Positions 14,665 to 21,758 of a stretch of DNA of 34,988 nt are shown here, in pieces (positions within the stretch are counted from its first letter, which is position 1; every line of letters begins with the position of its first letter). The notes under the pieces were generated by a model. It saw nothing but the letters and a program-made list of their open reading frames with translations. It was not told the DNA's origin and did no database searches. The position numbers and the translations under genes were made by a program. The DNA comes from JBDTRY01 sp039931435 (lineage in GTDB: Bacteria > Acidobacteriota > Thermoanaerobaculia > Gp7-AA8): NCBI GenBank assembly GCA_039931435.1, contig JBDTRY010000018.1, forward strand, positions 1 through 34,988, in the 5' to 3' direction.

Positions 14665-17262
14665 ATGACGACCTCTGATCCCACTCCGCGCCTCTCGCGC
14701 CGAGGTACGATTATCCGCGCCACGGCCATCACCGTCATCTCCCTGGCTATACTTCTCATCGTCGTCTCCCTCTGGGTCTATTCGCAGGCCGTGAAAAGCT
14801 TCGAGGTCAGACGGGTGTCGCTGCCCACGCGGATTTTTACGGATGCCTACCCATTGCGTGCCGGTCGCGAGCTGACCAAAGACGACCTCGCAGAAAAGCT
14901 CAAGCGCCTCGGATACCGCGAGAACGGGGCGGTCGATCAGGCCGGTACCTATGCCGTCGACGGTGATTCCTTCCGGATTTTCCTTCGCGCTTTCGAGTAT
15001 CCCGGTGGTGCTCACAAAGCCGAGCCGGTGACGGTCGAGCTCAGTGACGGCGCCATCGCCTCGGTCGTGTCATTGAAAACACCGCACCCCGTGGAGACTG
15101 CCGCTCTGGAGCCCGAGCTGCTCACCTCCATTCTCGGCGATCAGCTCGAGAACAGGCGCCCGATTACCCTTGACCAGGTTCCCGAGGACCTCACCGACGC
15201 CGTGGTCGTCACCGAAGACATCCGCTTCTGGCAGCATCCCGGAGTGGATCCCATCGGAATTGTTCGGGCCGGGTTTCGCAATCTGCGTGCGGGCGGCGTC
15301 GCTGAAGGCGGCTCGACGCTCACGCAGCAGTTAGTGAAGAACTATTACCTGACGAATGAGCGCACGATGAAGCGAAAAGTGGTCGAGGCCTTCATGGCCG
15401 TCATCCTCGACGCCAAGTACTCGAAGCGCGAAATTCTCGAGGCCTACCTGAATGACATCTACCTCGGGCGGAATCGCTCGATTTCCGTTCTGGGAGTCGG
15501 AGAAGCAGCCCACTTCTATTTCGGAAAACCCGTATCGGAACTCAAGCCGGCCGAGGCTGCGCTCATCGCAGGCATGATCCGATCGCCAAACAACTACTCT
15601 CCATTCAATAACCCGGAGCGGGCCCGGGCTCGCCGGGCCACGGTGCTCGGTCTGATGCTGAAGAACGAGAAGATCACCGAGAAAGAATACGAGGTGGCGA
15701 TGAACACGCCGCTTCCGGAAAAGCCGACGCGGACGAAGTCGGGACTGAGTTCCATTCCCTATTATGTCGATCGTGTTCTCAGCGAGCTCTCCACCGACTA
15801 CGGGATCAAGGATGTGAAGGGCCGGGGATACTCCATCTACACGGCCATCGATCTGGAGTGGCAGGATGCCGCGGCGCAACAGATTGAGAGCGGGTTGAGC
15901 CGCCTGGAAAAATCCAGCCGCCGTCTGCGCCGGGAGAAGAATCCATTGCAGGGCCTACTCATCTCCGTGGACGTGGCCAGCGGGGAGATCCGGGCCCTGG
16001 TCGGCGGTCGTGACTACAACAGCAGCCAGTTCAATCGCGCCCTTCAGTCACAACGGCAGGTGGGTTCACTCTTTAAGCCTTTCGTCTACCTGGCAGCGTT
16101 CGAGCCCAGCCTTTCCAATCAGAACATCACGCCAGCCACGCTGGTGAACGACACCCGTTTCGTCGTGGAACGGCACTTCGGAAAGGACTGGTCTCCTCAC
16201 AATTACGAAGAGCATTACTACGGCGTGGTCACGACGCGGTTCGCGCTGGAGCATTCGTTAAATGCCGCGTCCGTGCGCATCGGTCTGTCGGCGGGACTGG
16301 ATGCAGTGATCAAGGCCGCGCATGCGCTGGGAGTGGAGTCCTCTCTCGAGTCCGTTCCGTCGATCATTCTTGGATCGCAGGCGGTTCCTCCCATCGAAAT
16401 GGCCGGAGCGTATTCGACGATCGCCCGGGAAGGTTCCCGTGTCCCTCTGCATGCCGTTCTCTTCGTCACCGGGGACAATGGCACGCTCGTGGCCAACGGC
16501 CGTGACGTGCAGACCTCGCAGGTATTCCCGGCGCGCGACGTCTATGTCGCCCTGGATGTGATGAAAGGCGTAGTGTCCCGAGGTACGGCAGCAGGACTGA
16601 GATCTCTCGGGTTCAAGAAGATCGCCGCCGGCAAAACGGGAACGACCAACGACAAACGGGACGCCTGGTTCATAGGTTTCACGCCGAAGACACTTTCCCT
16701 GGTCTGGGTGGGCTTCGACGACAATACGCCTACAGGCCTGTCCGGCAGCGACGCAGCGGTTCCGATCTGGGCGAAGTTCATGAACGTGGCCACCGCCCAC
16801 GATCCTGACTCTGATTTCGCCGTTCCTCCCGGAATCACATTTGTGAAAATGGACGAGACCACCGGGACCCTGGCCAGTCCCGAGTGTCCGACCGAGAACA
16901 TCGTCACGCAGGCTTTCAAGAGTGGAACGGAGCCGATGCAGGCCTGCCGGCAGGCGTTCCCTCTGCCCATGGGCGGGGAGTTCGGAGAGGTGCCCTCGTC
17001 AACGGATCTGACCACGACCGGAACGGACGCCATGCCTCAACTCGAAGGTGGTAGCTTTTCGGGGCAGACCACGACGATTCCAGAGACACCGCTGCCTGAG
17101 CCCATACAGTCGCCGGAGATTCTCAGTCCCCGCCAGCCGATTCCGCGGATCACCGCCACTCCGTTCCCCCGGCCCACGCCGATGCCGACGCTGGAGCAGC
17201 CGACGATCAGTCCCGTGCCCACTCCTTCCTTCGCTACTCCCACGCCGGCACCCTCGCCCTGA
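14665..17262 (+). CDS. Bifunctional class A penicillin-binding protein (PBP1B-like)
   Basis: This 865-aa inner-membrane protein polymerises and cross-links peptidoglycan. Order: short cytoplasmic tail, one membrane helix (about 20-45), a UB2H-like region (about 55-150, LPTRIFTDAYPL then LKRLGYRE) as in PBP1B, a GT51 transglycosylase with catalytic E184 (VTEDIRFWQHPG), GGSTLTQQLVKN and a KRKVVEAFMA segment, then a transpeptidase with S468-x-x-K471, S531-L-N533 and K657-T-G-T660. The last 85 residues are a Pro/Thr-rich periplasmic tail, unusual in length. It begins 3 bp after the pgeF stop, so it is operonic with it. The family is certain; the UB2H assignment is from the pattern of the region and implies an outer-membrane activator. 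Confidence 0.95.
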   Translation: MTTSDPTPRLSRRGTIIRATAITVISLAILLIVVSLWVYSQAVKSFEVRRVSLPTRIFTDAYPLRAGRELTKDDLAEKLKRLGYRENGAVDQAGTYAVDGDSFRIFLRAFEYPGGAHKAEPVTVELSDGAIASVVSLKTPHPVETAALEPELLTSILGDQLENRRPITLDQVPEDLTDAVVVTEDIRFWQHPGVDPIGIVRAGFRNLRAGGVAEGGSTLTQQLVKNYYLTNERTMKRKVVEAFMAVILDAKYSKREILEAYLNDIYLGRNRSISVLGVGEAAHFYFGKPVSELKPAEAALIAGMIRSPNNYSPFNNPERARARRATVLGLMLKNEKITEKEYEVAMNTPLPEKPTRTKSGLSSIPYYVDRVLSELSTDYGIKDVKGRGYSIYTAIDLEWQDAAAQQIESGLSRLEKSSRRLRREKNPLQGLLISVDVASGEIRALVGGRDYNSSQFNRALQSQRQVGSLFKPFVYLAAFEPSLSNQNITPATLVNDTRFVVERHFGKDWSPHNYEEHYYGVVTTRFALEHSLNAASVRIGLSAGLDAVIKAAHALGVESSLESVPSIILGSQAVPPIEMAGAYSTIAREGSRVPLHAVLFVTGDNGTLVANGRDVQTSQVFPARDVYVALDVMKGVVSRGTAAGLRSLGFKKIAAGKTGTTNDKRDAWFIGFTPKTLSLVWVGFDDNTPTGLSGSDAAVPIWAKFMNVATAHDPDSDFAVPPGITFVKMDETTGTLASPECPTENIVTQAFKSGTEPMQACRQAFPLPMGGEFGEVPSSTDLTTTGTDAMPQLEGGSFSGQTTTIPETPLPEPIQSPEILSPRQPIPRITATPFPRPTPMPTLEQPTISPVPTPSFATPTPAPSP

Positions 17263-17376
17263 AGTTTCGAGCGAACGATCTGTCATCCTGAGTGAACCAA
17301 CAGCGGGGCTGAACCAGAGAGAAACTCGATCCCCAGGCTCACGCTGAACCAGGATGAAGAAACACTATGGCCGGCT

Positions 17377-17477
17377 GTCATCCTGAGCGTCGAGTGAAGG
17401 ATCTCTTCCACCTTCCCGGTTGCCAGCTAATTCCTCGTTGAAGAGATCCTTCGGTCGCTGCGCTCCCTCAGGATGAC
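17377..17477. repeat. long palindromic repeat core, copy A (intact)
   Basis: The 101-bp core is an imperfect palindrome. GTCATCCTGAG (17377-17387) is the exact reverse complement of CTCAGGATGAC (17467-17477), and GAAGGATCTCTTC (17396-17408) of GAAGAGATCCTTC (17440-17452). The RNA of either strand would fold into one long hairpin. The same core recurs at 17558 and 34761. Confidence 0.85.
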
Positions 17478-17557
17478 AAGCGCCCTATGGGAGTTTCTTA
17501 GAAGCGAGGGCACAGCGGGGAGCGCTGAACCAGAGTGAAGAAACACCGTGGCCGGCT

Positions 17558-17855
17558 GTCATCCTGAGCGTCGAGTGAAGGATCTCTTCCACCTTCCCGG
17601 TTGCCAGCTAATTCCTCGTTGAAGAGATTCTTCGGTCGCTGCGCTCCCGAGACTGTGTCAAAAGTATCTTGAAATCACAACCGGCGCTGCTGCTCGTAGG
17701 ACCGCACGGCGTGCGGCCGATACCCTTTGCCATCCCATTCTGTTGAATCGTTGCCTGTATGCACCTTTCCACAAGAATACCGGCCGCACGGCCCTACGAG
17801 TTCGTGCTTCTCTGAGGTTCCCCTGGTTTTGACACAGCCTCTCCCTCAGGATGAC
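17558..17855. repeat. long palindromic repeat core, copy B (split by an insertion)
   Basis: Bases 17558-17648 match copy A almost exactly, then the sequence breaks inside GCTGCGCTCCC and resumes with TCAGGATGAC at 17846-17855. The two parts add up to 101 bp, the length of copy A, once the insert and one duplicated TCCC are removed. This copy therefore records the empty site of the insertion. Confidence 0.85.
17649..17841. mobile_element. 193-bp MITE-like element inserted in a palindromic repeat
   Basis: Terminal inverted repeats are GAGACTGTGTCAAAA (17649-17663) and TTTTGACACAGCCTC (17827-17841), matching at 14 of 15 positions. The host sequence is duplicated as TCCC on both sides (17645-17648 and 17842-17845); the boundary is ambiguous by one base, so the duplication could be read as CTCCC. 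Inside is a second inverted repeat, CTCGTAGG...TGCGGCCG (17693-17719) against the segment at 17781-17800 ending CCTACGAG. There is no transposase gene, so it is non-autonomous. The parental insertion sequence family cannot be named from the ends alone. Confidence 0.8.
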
Positions 17856-17983
17856 AAGCGCCCTATGGGAGTTTCTTCCAAGCGAGGGCACAGCGCGGGG
17901 CGCTGAAACCGGGTAAAGAAACTCGCTGATTGCGTCCGTTCGCGTAGTTTCGGGATCGCTCATCGGCGTGAGGATCAGTCGAT

Positions 17984-19231
17984 TCAGTTTTTCTCGTGTC
18001 TGGAGAAGGCCAGGCAGGCGTTCGTTCCGCCGAAGCCGAAGGAGTTCGACAGAGCGTGATTTACCGTCATCGTTCGGGCCACGTTTGGAACGTAGTCCAG
18101 GTCGCATTCGGGATCGGGATGTTCATAGTTGATCGTGGGTGGGATCCTGCCCTCGAGGATGATCATGGCGCAGATGGCGGACTCCAGACCTCCGGCGGCC
18201 CCCAGAAGATGGCCGGTCATGGACTTGGTGGAACTGACCGACAGTTTGTAGGCGTGCTCCCCGAAAACATTCTTGATCGCCTGCGTTTCGGTACGGTCTC
18301 CGTGCGGCGTGGATGTTCCGTGGGCATTGATGTAGTCGATCTGCTCGGGCTGCAGGCCGGCGTCGCGAAGGGTGAGCGCCATCACCCGCGTCGAACCCTC
18401 TCCGTTCTCGGACGGTGCCGTGATGTGGTACGCGTCACTGGTCATGGCGTAGCCGATCACCTCGCAGTAAATCCGGGCTCCGCGGGCCAGTGCGTGCTCC
18501 CGCTCCTCGAGGATGACCACACCGGATCCTTCACCCATGACGAATCCGTCGCGCTGCAGATCCCATGGCCGTGAGGCACCCTGCGGATCATCGTTGCGGG
18601 TGGAAAGGGCACGCATGGCGGAGAAACCGGCCAGGGCCAGAGGCGTGATCACTGCTTCCGATCCCCCGGAGATCATGACATCGGCGTCACCGCGCTGAAT
18701 GATCTTGAACGAGTCACCGATGGCATGGGCTCCCGTGGCGCATGCAGTGGCCGGTGCGGAGTTCGGTCCTTTTGCGCCGAAACGGATGGAGATCTGACCG
18801 GCGGCGAGGTTGATGATCAGTCCGGGGATGAAGAACGGTGAGACGCGGTTCGGTCCGCGTTCGAGAAGCTTCGTGTGCATTTCCTCGATCAGAGGAAGTC
18901 CACCGATTCCCGATCCGATGATCACGCCGATGCGCTCGGCATTGGAATGATCGATTTTCAGTCCGGAGTCATCGACGGCGAACTGGGAGGCAGCGATGGC
19001 GTAGTGGATGAAAGTGTCGGACTTCTTGACGTCTTTTTTCTCTACCCAGTTCTGCGGATCGAATCCCTTGACCTCTCCGGCGATACGGCACGGATAGTCG
19101 CTGACGTCGAATCGGGTGATGCCGGTGATTCCGGATTGGCCGGCCAGCAGCGCGCGCCACGTCGCATCGTTGCCGACGCCGAGCGGCGAGACCATGCCCA
19201 CTCCCGTCACGACGACGCGTCGTTTCTCCAA
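17984..19231 (-). CDS. fabF: Beta-ketoacyl-ACP synthase II
   Basis: The 415-aa condensing enzyme elongates acyl-ACP with malonyl-ACP in type II fatty acid synthesis. It has the active-site Cys in ATACATG (C164) and the two catalytic His in NAHGTSTPHGD (H304) and SMTGHLLGAAG (H341), plus the C-terminal NSFGFGGTNACL loop. The length is normal. The start is TTG at 19231 (MEKRRVVVTG after initiation), with a GGGGGAA box about 5 nt upstream; the family begins exactly here. It lies downstream of acpP on the same strand, the common acpP-fabF order, separated by 89 bp containing a strong hairpin. Paralogous KAS I is less likely given the overall motif set. Confidence 0.95.
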   Translation of the reverse strand: MEKRRVVVTGVGMVSPLGVGNDATWRALLAGQSGITGITRFDVSDYPCRIAGEVKGFDPQNWVEKKDVKKSDTFIHYAIAASQFAVDDSGLKIDHSNAERIGVIIGSGIGGLPLIEEMHTKLLERGPNRVSPFFIPGLIINLAAGQISIRFGAKGPNSAPATACATGAHAIGDSFKIIQRGDADVMISGGSEAVITPLALAGFSAMRALSTRNDDPQGASRPWDLQRDGFVMGEGSGVVILEEREHALARGARIYCEVIGYAMTSDAYHITAPSENGEGSTRVMALTLRDAGLQPEQIDYINAHGTSTPHGDRTETQAIKNVFGEHAYKLSVSSTKSMTGHLLGAAGGLESAICAMIILEGRIPPTINYEHPDPECDLDYVPNVARTMTVNHALSNSFGFGGTNACLAFSRHEKN

Positions 19232-19252
19232 AAGGTTCCCCCGAAAAGATTA

Positions 19253-19296
19253 CGGAGAAGGGAAACATCTTTTCAAACCGATGCTTCCCTTCTCCG
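19253..19296 (-). terminator. strong hairpin between acpP and fabF (attenuator or processing site)
   Basis: CGGAGAAGGGAAACAT (19253-19268) and ATGCTTCCCTTCTCCG (19281-19296) are reverse complements at 15 of 16 positions around a 12-nt loop. On the transcribed (-) strand the stem is followed by TAATCTTTTC, which is T-rich but not a clean run, so it would be a partial terminator or an RNase-processed stem. It could let acpP be expressed above fabF. Confidence 0.65.
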
Positions 19297-19320
19297 GGTG
19301 AGAAAGCGCTCGTTGAGCGG

Positions 19321-19560
19321 TTATTGGGCCTTTGCTCGCTTCTCGATGTAATCGACCGCGTCCTTGACTCGGCGGATCTTCTCCGCGTCTTCGTCGGAGA
19401 TCTCGACTCCGAATTCTTCTTCGAATGCCATGATCAACTCGACCGTATCCAGCGAGTCGGCACCCAGGTCTTCGATGAACGAAGCGTCCGGAGCGACCTC
19501 ATCCGCGTCTACTCCGAGCTGCTCGACGATGATGGACTTGACCCTTTCCTCTACCGACAT
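19321..19560 (-). CDS. acpP: Acyl carrier protein
   Basis: The 79-aa acidic protein carries acyl chains on a 4'-phosphopantetheine arm. The attachment serine is S36 in GADSLDTVEL, and the helix II segment DTVELIMAFEEEFGVEISDE is typical of housekeeping ACP. ATG 19560 has GGAGG 8 nt upstream (AACTGGAGG, then ACAGTTCG). The frame is open for 13 more codons upstream, but these lie across the ribosome binding site. It is first in an acpP-fabF pair and divergent from the MCE gene. Confidence 0.96.
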   Translation of the reverse strand: MSVEERVKSIIVEQLGVDADEVAPDASFIEDLGADSLDTVELIMAFEEEFGVEISDEDAEKIRRVKDAVDYIEKRAKAQ

Positions 19561-19589
19561 CGAACTGTCCTCCAGTTGCCGAATTGCTT

Positions 19590-19636
19590 GATTTAGCACG
19601 GACGTTTTAGCACAAGCCTGAGGGATCGTCTATCCT
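19590..19636. promoter_or_regulatory. divergent acpP / MCE-gene promoter region with TTTAGCAC direct repeats
   Basis: TTTAGCAC occurs at 19592-19599 and 19606-19613, exactly 14 bp apart. On the - strand the first copy forms an extended -10 (TG-C-TAAATC, 19598-19590) for acpP. On the + strand TTAGCA (19607-19612) and TATCCT (19631-19636) make a possible 18-bp-spaced promoter for the MCE gene. A shared operator is possible but no known binding site is recognised. Confidence 0.3.
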
Positions 19637-19692
19637 TGCAGAGATGGTGCTGTGCCGGTGCGGGCACTTCGGCTGAGCGAACAAACGACGGG

Positions 19693-20442
19693 ATGCCACG
19701 CAAATCTGCCGCGTTCTGCCTGCTCCTCGGATTGGCCATTGCCGCCTGGTATGGAGCCCGGCGGATGGAGGAGCGCCGGGCCCTGCACGTCACGATCTTC
19801 TTCGATTCCGCCTCGACCCTGAAACCCGGAAGTCTGGTCACAGCGTCGGGAATCCGGATCGGTTCAGTGACGAAAGTTACGCCGCTGGAGGGGCAGGAGG
19901 CGGTTTCGGTCCGGGTGGAACCGGGGAGCCGGGATGGCATACGCTCTGATTCGTTGTTCTCGGTCGAGGAGCATGAGGAGCAGGCAGTCCTCACTGTGAC
20001 GAACACGATCTCCGTCGGCGGACCAGCTGCCGACGGGGCGGTGCTCCGCGCCCGGAGCGATCGGTTTTCGCTCTGGCTGACGCGACACGGCAGGAAGCTG
20101 GACGCGGTGGAAGACGTCGTTTCCGCGAGGGCCGGCGATCTCATTCGCCGGTACCGGAGCGGAGAGCTTTCCGGCGAACTCGATCAATACGAAAAGAAGT
20201 GGCATCAATGGAAACACCAGGGCAAGGACGTGGCGCGACATCGCCTGGACCAGCTGAAAGCGCAGGTTGACGATCTCGAAGGGTCCTTCGCCATGAGAAG
20301 AAATACGACGAGGCGGATCGCGTCAGAAAAACTTTCAACGACTGGGTCAAAAAAATCAACGCAGATCCCGACTGAAGTCCTCGGGCGTCACGGACTCAGT
20401 ACGGGCCTGTATATTTGCTTCGATGAGGTGCGACATCCATGA
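19693..20442 (+). CDS. MCE/MlaD-domain protein, probably frameshifted near its 3' end
   Basis: A membrane-anchored periplasmic protein of the MCE family, which forms hydrophobic tunnels for lipid transport between membranes. An N-terminal helix (SAAFCLLLGLAIAAWYGARR) anchors it, followed by one MCE domain: LHVTIFFDSASTLKPGSLVT, then ASGIRIGSVTKV. The region after it, to about residue 196, is a charged helical stretch. ATG 19693 was chosen because it puts the anchor at the N terminus; the ribosome site is weak. The open frame is 249 aa, but its last 51 residues are Arg/Ser/Thr-rich and unlike protein. A -1 frame from 20286 continues the helical pattern and stops at 20375 (see next entry). No permease or ATPase partner is nearby. 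Confidence 0.75.
   Translation: MPRKSAAFCLLLGLAIAAWYGARRMEERRALHVTIFFDSASTLKPGSLVTASGIRIGSVTKVTPLEGQEAVSVRVEPGSRDGIRSDSLFSVEEHEEQAVLTVTNTISVGGPAADGAVLRARSDRFSLWLTRHGRKLDAVEDVVSARAGDLIRRYRSGELSGELDQYEKKWHQWKHQGKDVARHRLDQLKAQVDDLEGSFAMRRNTTRRIASEKLSTTGSKKSTQIPTEVLGRHGLSTGLYICFDEVRHP
20286..20375 (+). other. displaced 3' tail of the MCE gene in the -1 frame
   Basis: After codon 198 (GGG TCC, 20281-20286), moving back one base gives a 29-residue helical tail beginning LRHEKKYDEADRVRKTFNDW and ending NADPD with TGA at 20373-20375. One extra C in the TCC run (GGG TCC CTT CGC) would join it in frame and give a 227-aa protein. The sequence at the junction is not a canonical slippery heptamer, so a single-base loss or an assembly error is more likely than programmed frameshifting. 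Confidence 0.7.
20410..20415 (+). promoter_or_regulatory. possible -10 box for the DUF2203 gene
   Basis: TATATT at 20410-20415 lies 23 bp before the DUF2203 ATG. There is no good -35 hexamer at 16-18 bp. It falls downstream of the proposed true MCE stop at 20375, in what would then be intergenic DNA. Confidence 0.25.
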
Positions 20443-20780
20443 ATGACTCCAGAAGAACGTTTACCTATGAAGAAGCGCTGGCTCTCTTACCCGAGGTTCG
20501 CCGACTGACCGGCGAGGCTGTGAAATCGATCGACGATGATCCGGCCGGCGACGGCGACTCGGGCGGTGACGTCCCCGAGCTCGAACTCAGTCCCGAATCG
20601 CAGAAGATCATTGCTGACTGGGCAGGGGCCATCATGAACCTGGGCATCGAAGTGAAAGGACTGTGGCTGGTCGATTTCGACAGCGGAAGCGGGTACTACT
20701 GCTGGCGATATCCGGAAGAGTCCCTTCAGTACTTTCACGGATACGATGAAGGGTTTGGTGGAAGAGTGAGATTGAATTGA
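20439..20780 (+). CDS. DUF2203 protein
   Basis: A 113-aa soluble acidic protein. The opening FTYEEALALLPEVRRLTGEA, the central GIEVKGLWLVDFDS and the C-terminal YYCWRYPEESLQYFHGYDEG are the three conserved blocks of DUF2203, a small family of unknown function found in many bacterial phyla. The usual middle coiled coil is shortened and replaced by a Gly/Asp-rich stretch (DDDPAGDGDSGGD). The start ATG overlaps the nominal stop of the MCE frame (ATGA), which may be coincidental if that gene truly ends at 20375. Confidence 0.82.
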   Translation: MNDSRRTFTYEEALALLPEVRRLTGEAVKSIDDDPAGDGDSGGDVPELELSPESQKIIADWAGAIMNLGIEVKGLWLVDFDSGSGYYCWRYPEESLQYFHGYDEGFGGRVRLN

Positions 20781-20853
20781 AGGTTGATGAGTGTAACGAG
20801 AGGCAGTGGGAACCGTGCTTACGGATCCGGCTCACCGCGCTCGGCCTTCGCCA

Positions 20854-21621
20854 ATGATTCGTGCCGTCGCATTCGATCTCTGGGAAACCCTCATCACCGA
20901 TACGCCGGACATTGCACGTCGTCAGGAGGCGCTTCGGCTGGCGGGTTTGGCCCGTGTTCTTCGCCAGCACGGTCTGGAGCAAACCGACTCCGCCGTCCGC
21001 GACGCCTACCGCGCGCTCTGGCACCGCTGTTACGAGTCTCACTGGCAGGGAGATCTCGACGTAGCCACCCGTCAGCACATCGTCTACTTTCTGGATGCGC
21101 TGGGAATCGAGAGCAGCAGCCGGCAGGATGTCTTATGGGATGACCTCGAGGAAGCTTACGGGTCGCCGGCTCGGGAACTGCCTCCGCTGGCGGTGGCCGG
21201 AGCGGCTGACGCTCTCGATTTCGTTCGTTCCAGGAATCTGCGGTCGGGTCTGATCAGCAACACGGGCCGCACGCCCGGTTCCGTTCTTCGCGATGTCCTG
21301 GCCATCCGCAATCTGGCCGTGGATGCCATGGTCTTTTCGAATGAACACGGCGAATGCAAACCGCGGCGCTCGATCTTCGAAAAACTCTGCCTGGGCCTCG
21401 ATGTCCAGCCGGCCGATGTTGTCTTCGTGGGCGACAACATTTACGCTGACGTTCATGGCGCTCAACTGTGCGGAATGAAGGCAATTCATTTCGATCCTCC
21501 CACTCGCGGGCTGGCGGTGGCCGTGGCCAGTCCGGTCGACTTCAACATCACACCCGATTTCACCATCCGTTCTATGGATGAACTTCCGTCGGCGTTGATG
21601 TCACTGGGAATTGATGGGTGA
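20854..21621 (+). CDS. HAD-superfamily hydrolase
   Basis: The 255-aa protein has the four HAD motifs: motif I VAFDLWETL with nucleophile D8, motif II LISNTG, motif III Lys in GECKPRRSIF, and motif IV VVFVGDNIYADVHGA. An alpha-helical cap lies between motifs I and II, about residues 15-100. The second Asp of the usual DxD is replaced by Trp (D8-L-W10), as in some non-phosphatase or dehalogenase-like members, so phosphatase activity is not assured. ATG 20854 places motif I at the normal distance from the N terminus. GTG 20806 would add a Pro/Arg-rich extension of 16 residues. Confidence 0.82.
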   Translation: MIRAVAFDLWETLITDTPDIARRQEALRLAGLARVLRQHGLEQTDSAVRDAYRALWHRCYESHWQGDLDVATRQHIVYFLDALGIESSSRQDVLWDDLEEAYGSPARELPPLAVAGAADALDFVRSRNLRSGLISNTGRTPGSVLRDVLAIRNLAVDAMVFSNEHGECKPRRSIFEKLCLGLDVQPADVVFVGDNIYADVHGAQLCGMKAIHFDPPTRGLAVAVASPVDFNITPDFTIRSMDELPSALMSLGIDG

Positions 21622-21758
21622 GCGCGGATGACCATTCAGGTTTGGATGGCATCACCAACGACTGCTGAGCGACATCGCGCGAACAGCATGCCTCTCTTTT
21701 TTTGGAATATCGATTGCAGTCTCGGCTTCGTCGAGTCTGAAAGGTACCGGCATCCTGC

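Larger units (their letters stand above)
17282..17950. repeat. tandem ~181-bp repeat region between the PBP and fabF genes
   Basis: No gene is visible between 17263 and 17983. A unit starting GCTGAACCAG at 17343 repeats at 17524, an offset of 181 bp kept across the following core. Truncated pieces lie on both sides: GTCATCCTGAG at 17282-17292, and a degenerate GCTGAAACCGGG start near 17900. Each full unit contains a long palindromic core (annotated separately). The second unit is interrupted by a 193-bp insertion. PBP and fabF transcripts converge here, so the hairpins could terminate or protect both. Confidence 0.85.

Noticed and set aside
17649..17841. Small structured RNA gene
   Set aside because: The folded sequence is better explained by terminal inverted repeats with a target duplication inside a second repeat, which is an insertion.
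17343..17950. CRISPR array
   Set aside because: The units are about 181 bp, tandem and near-identical throughout, with no short repeat/variable spacer pattern and no cas genes.
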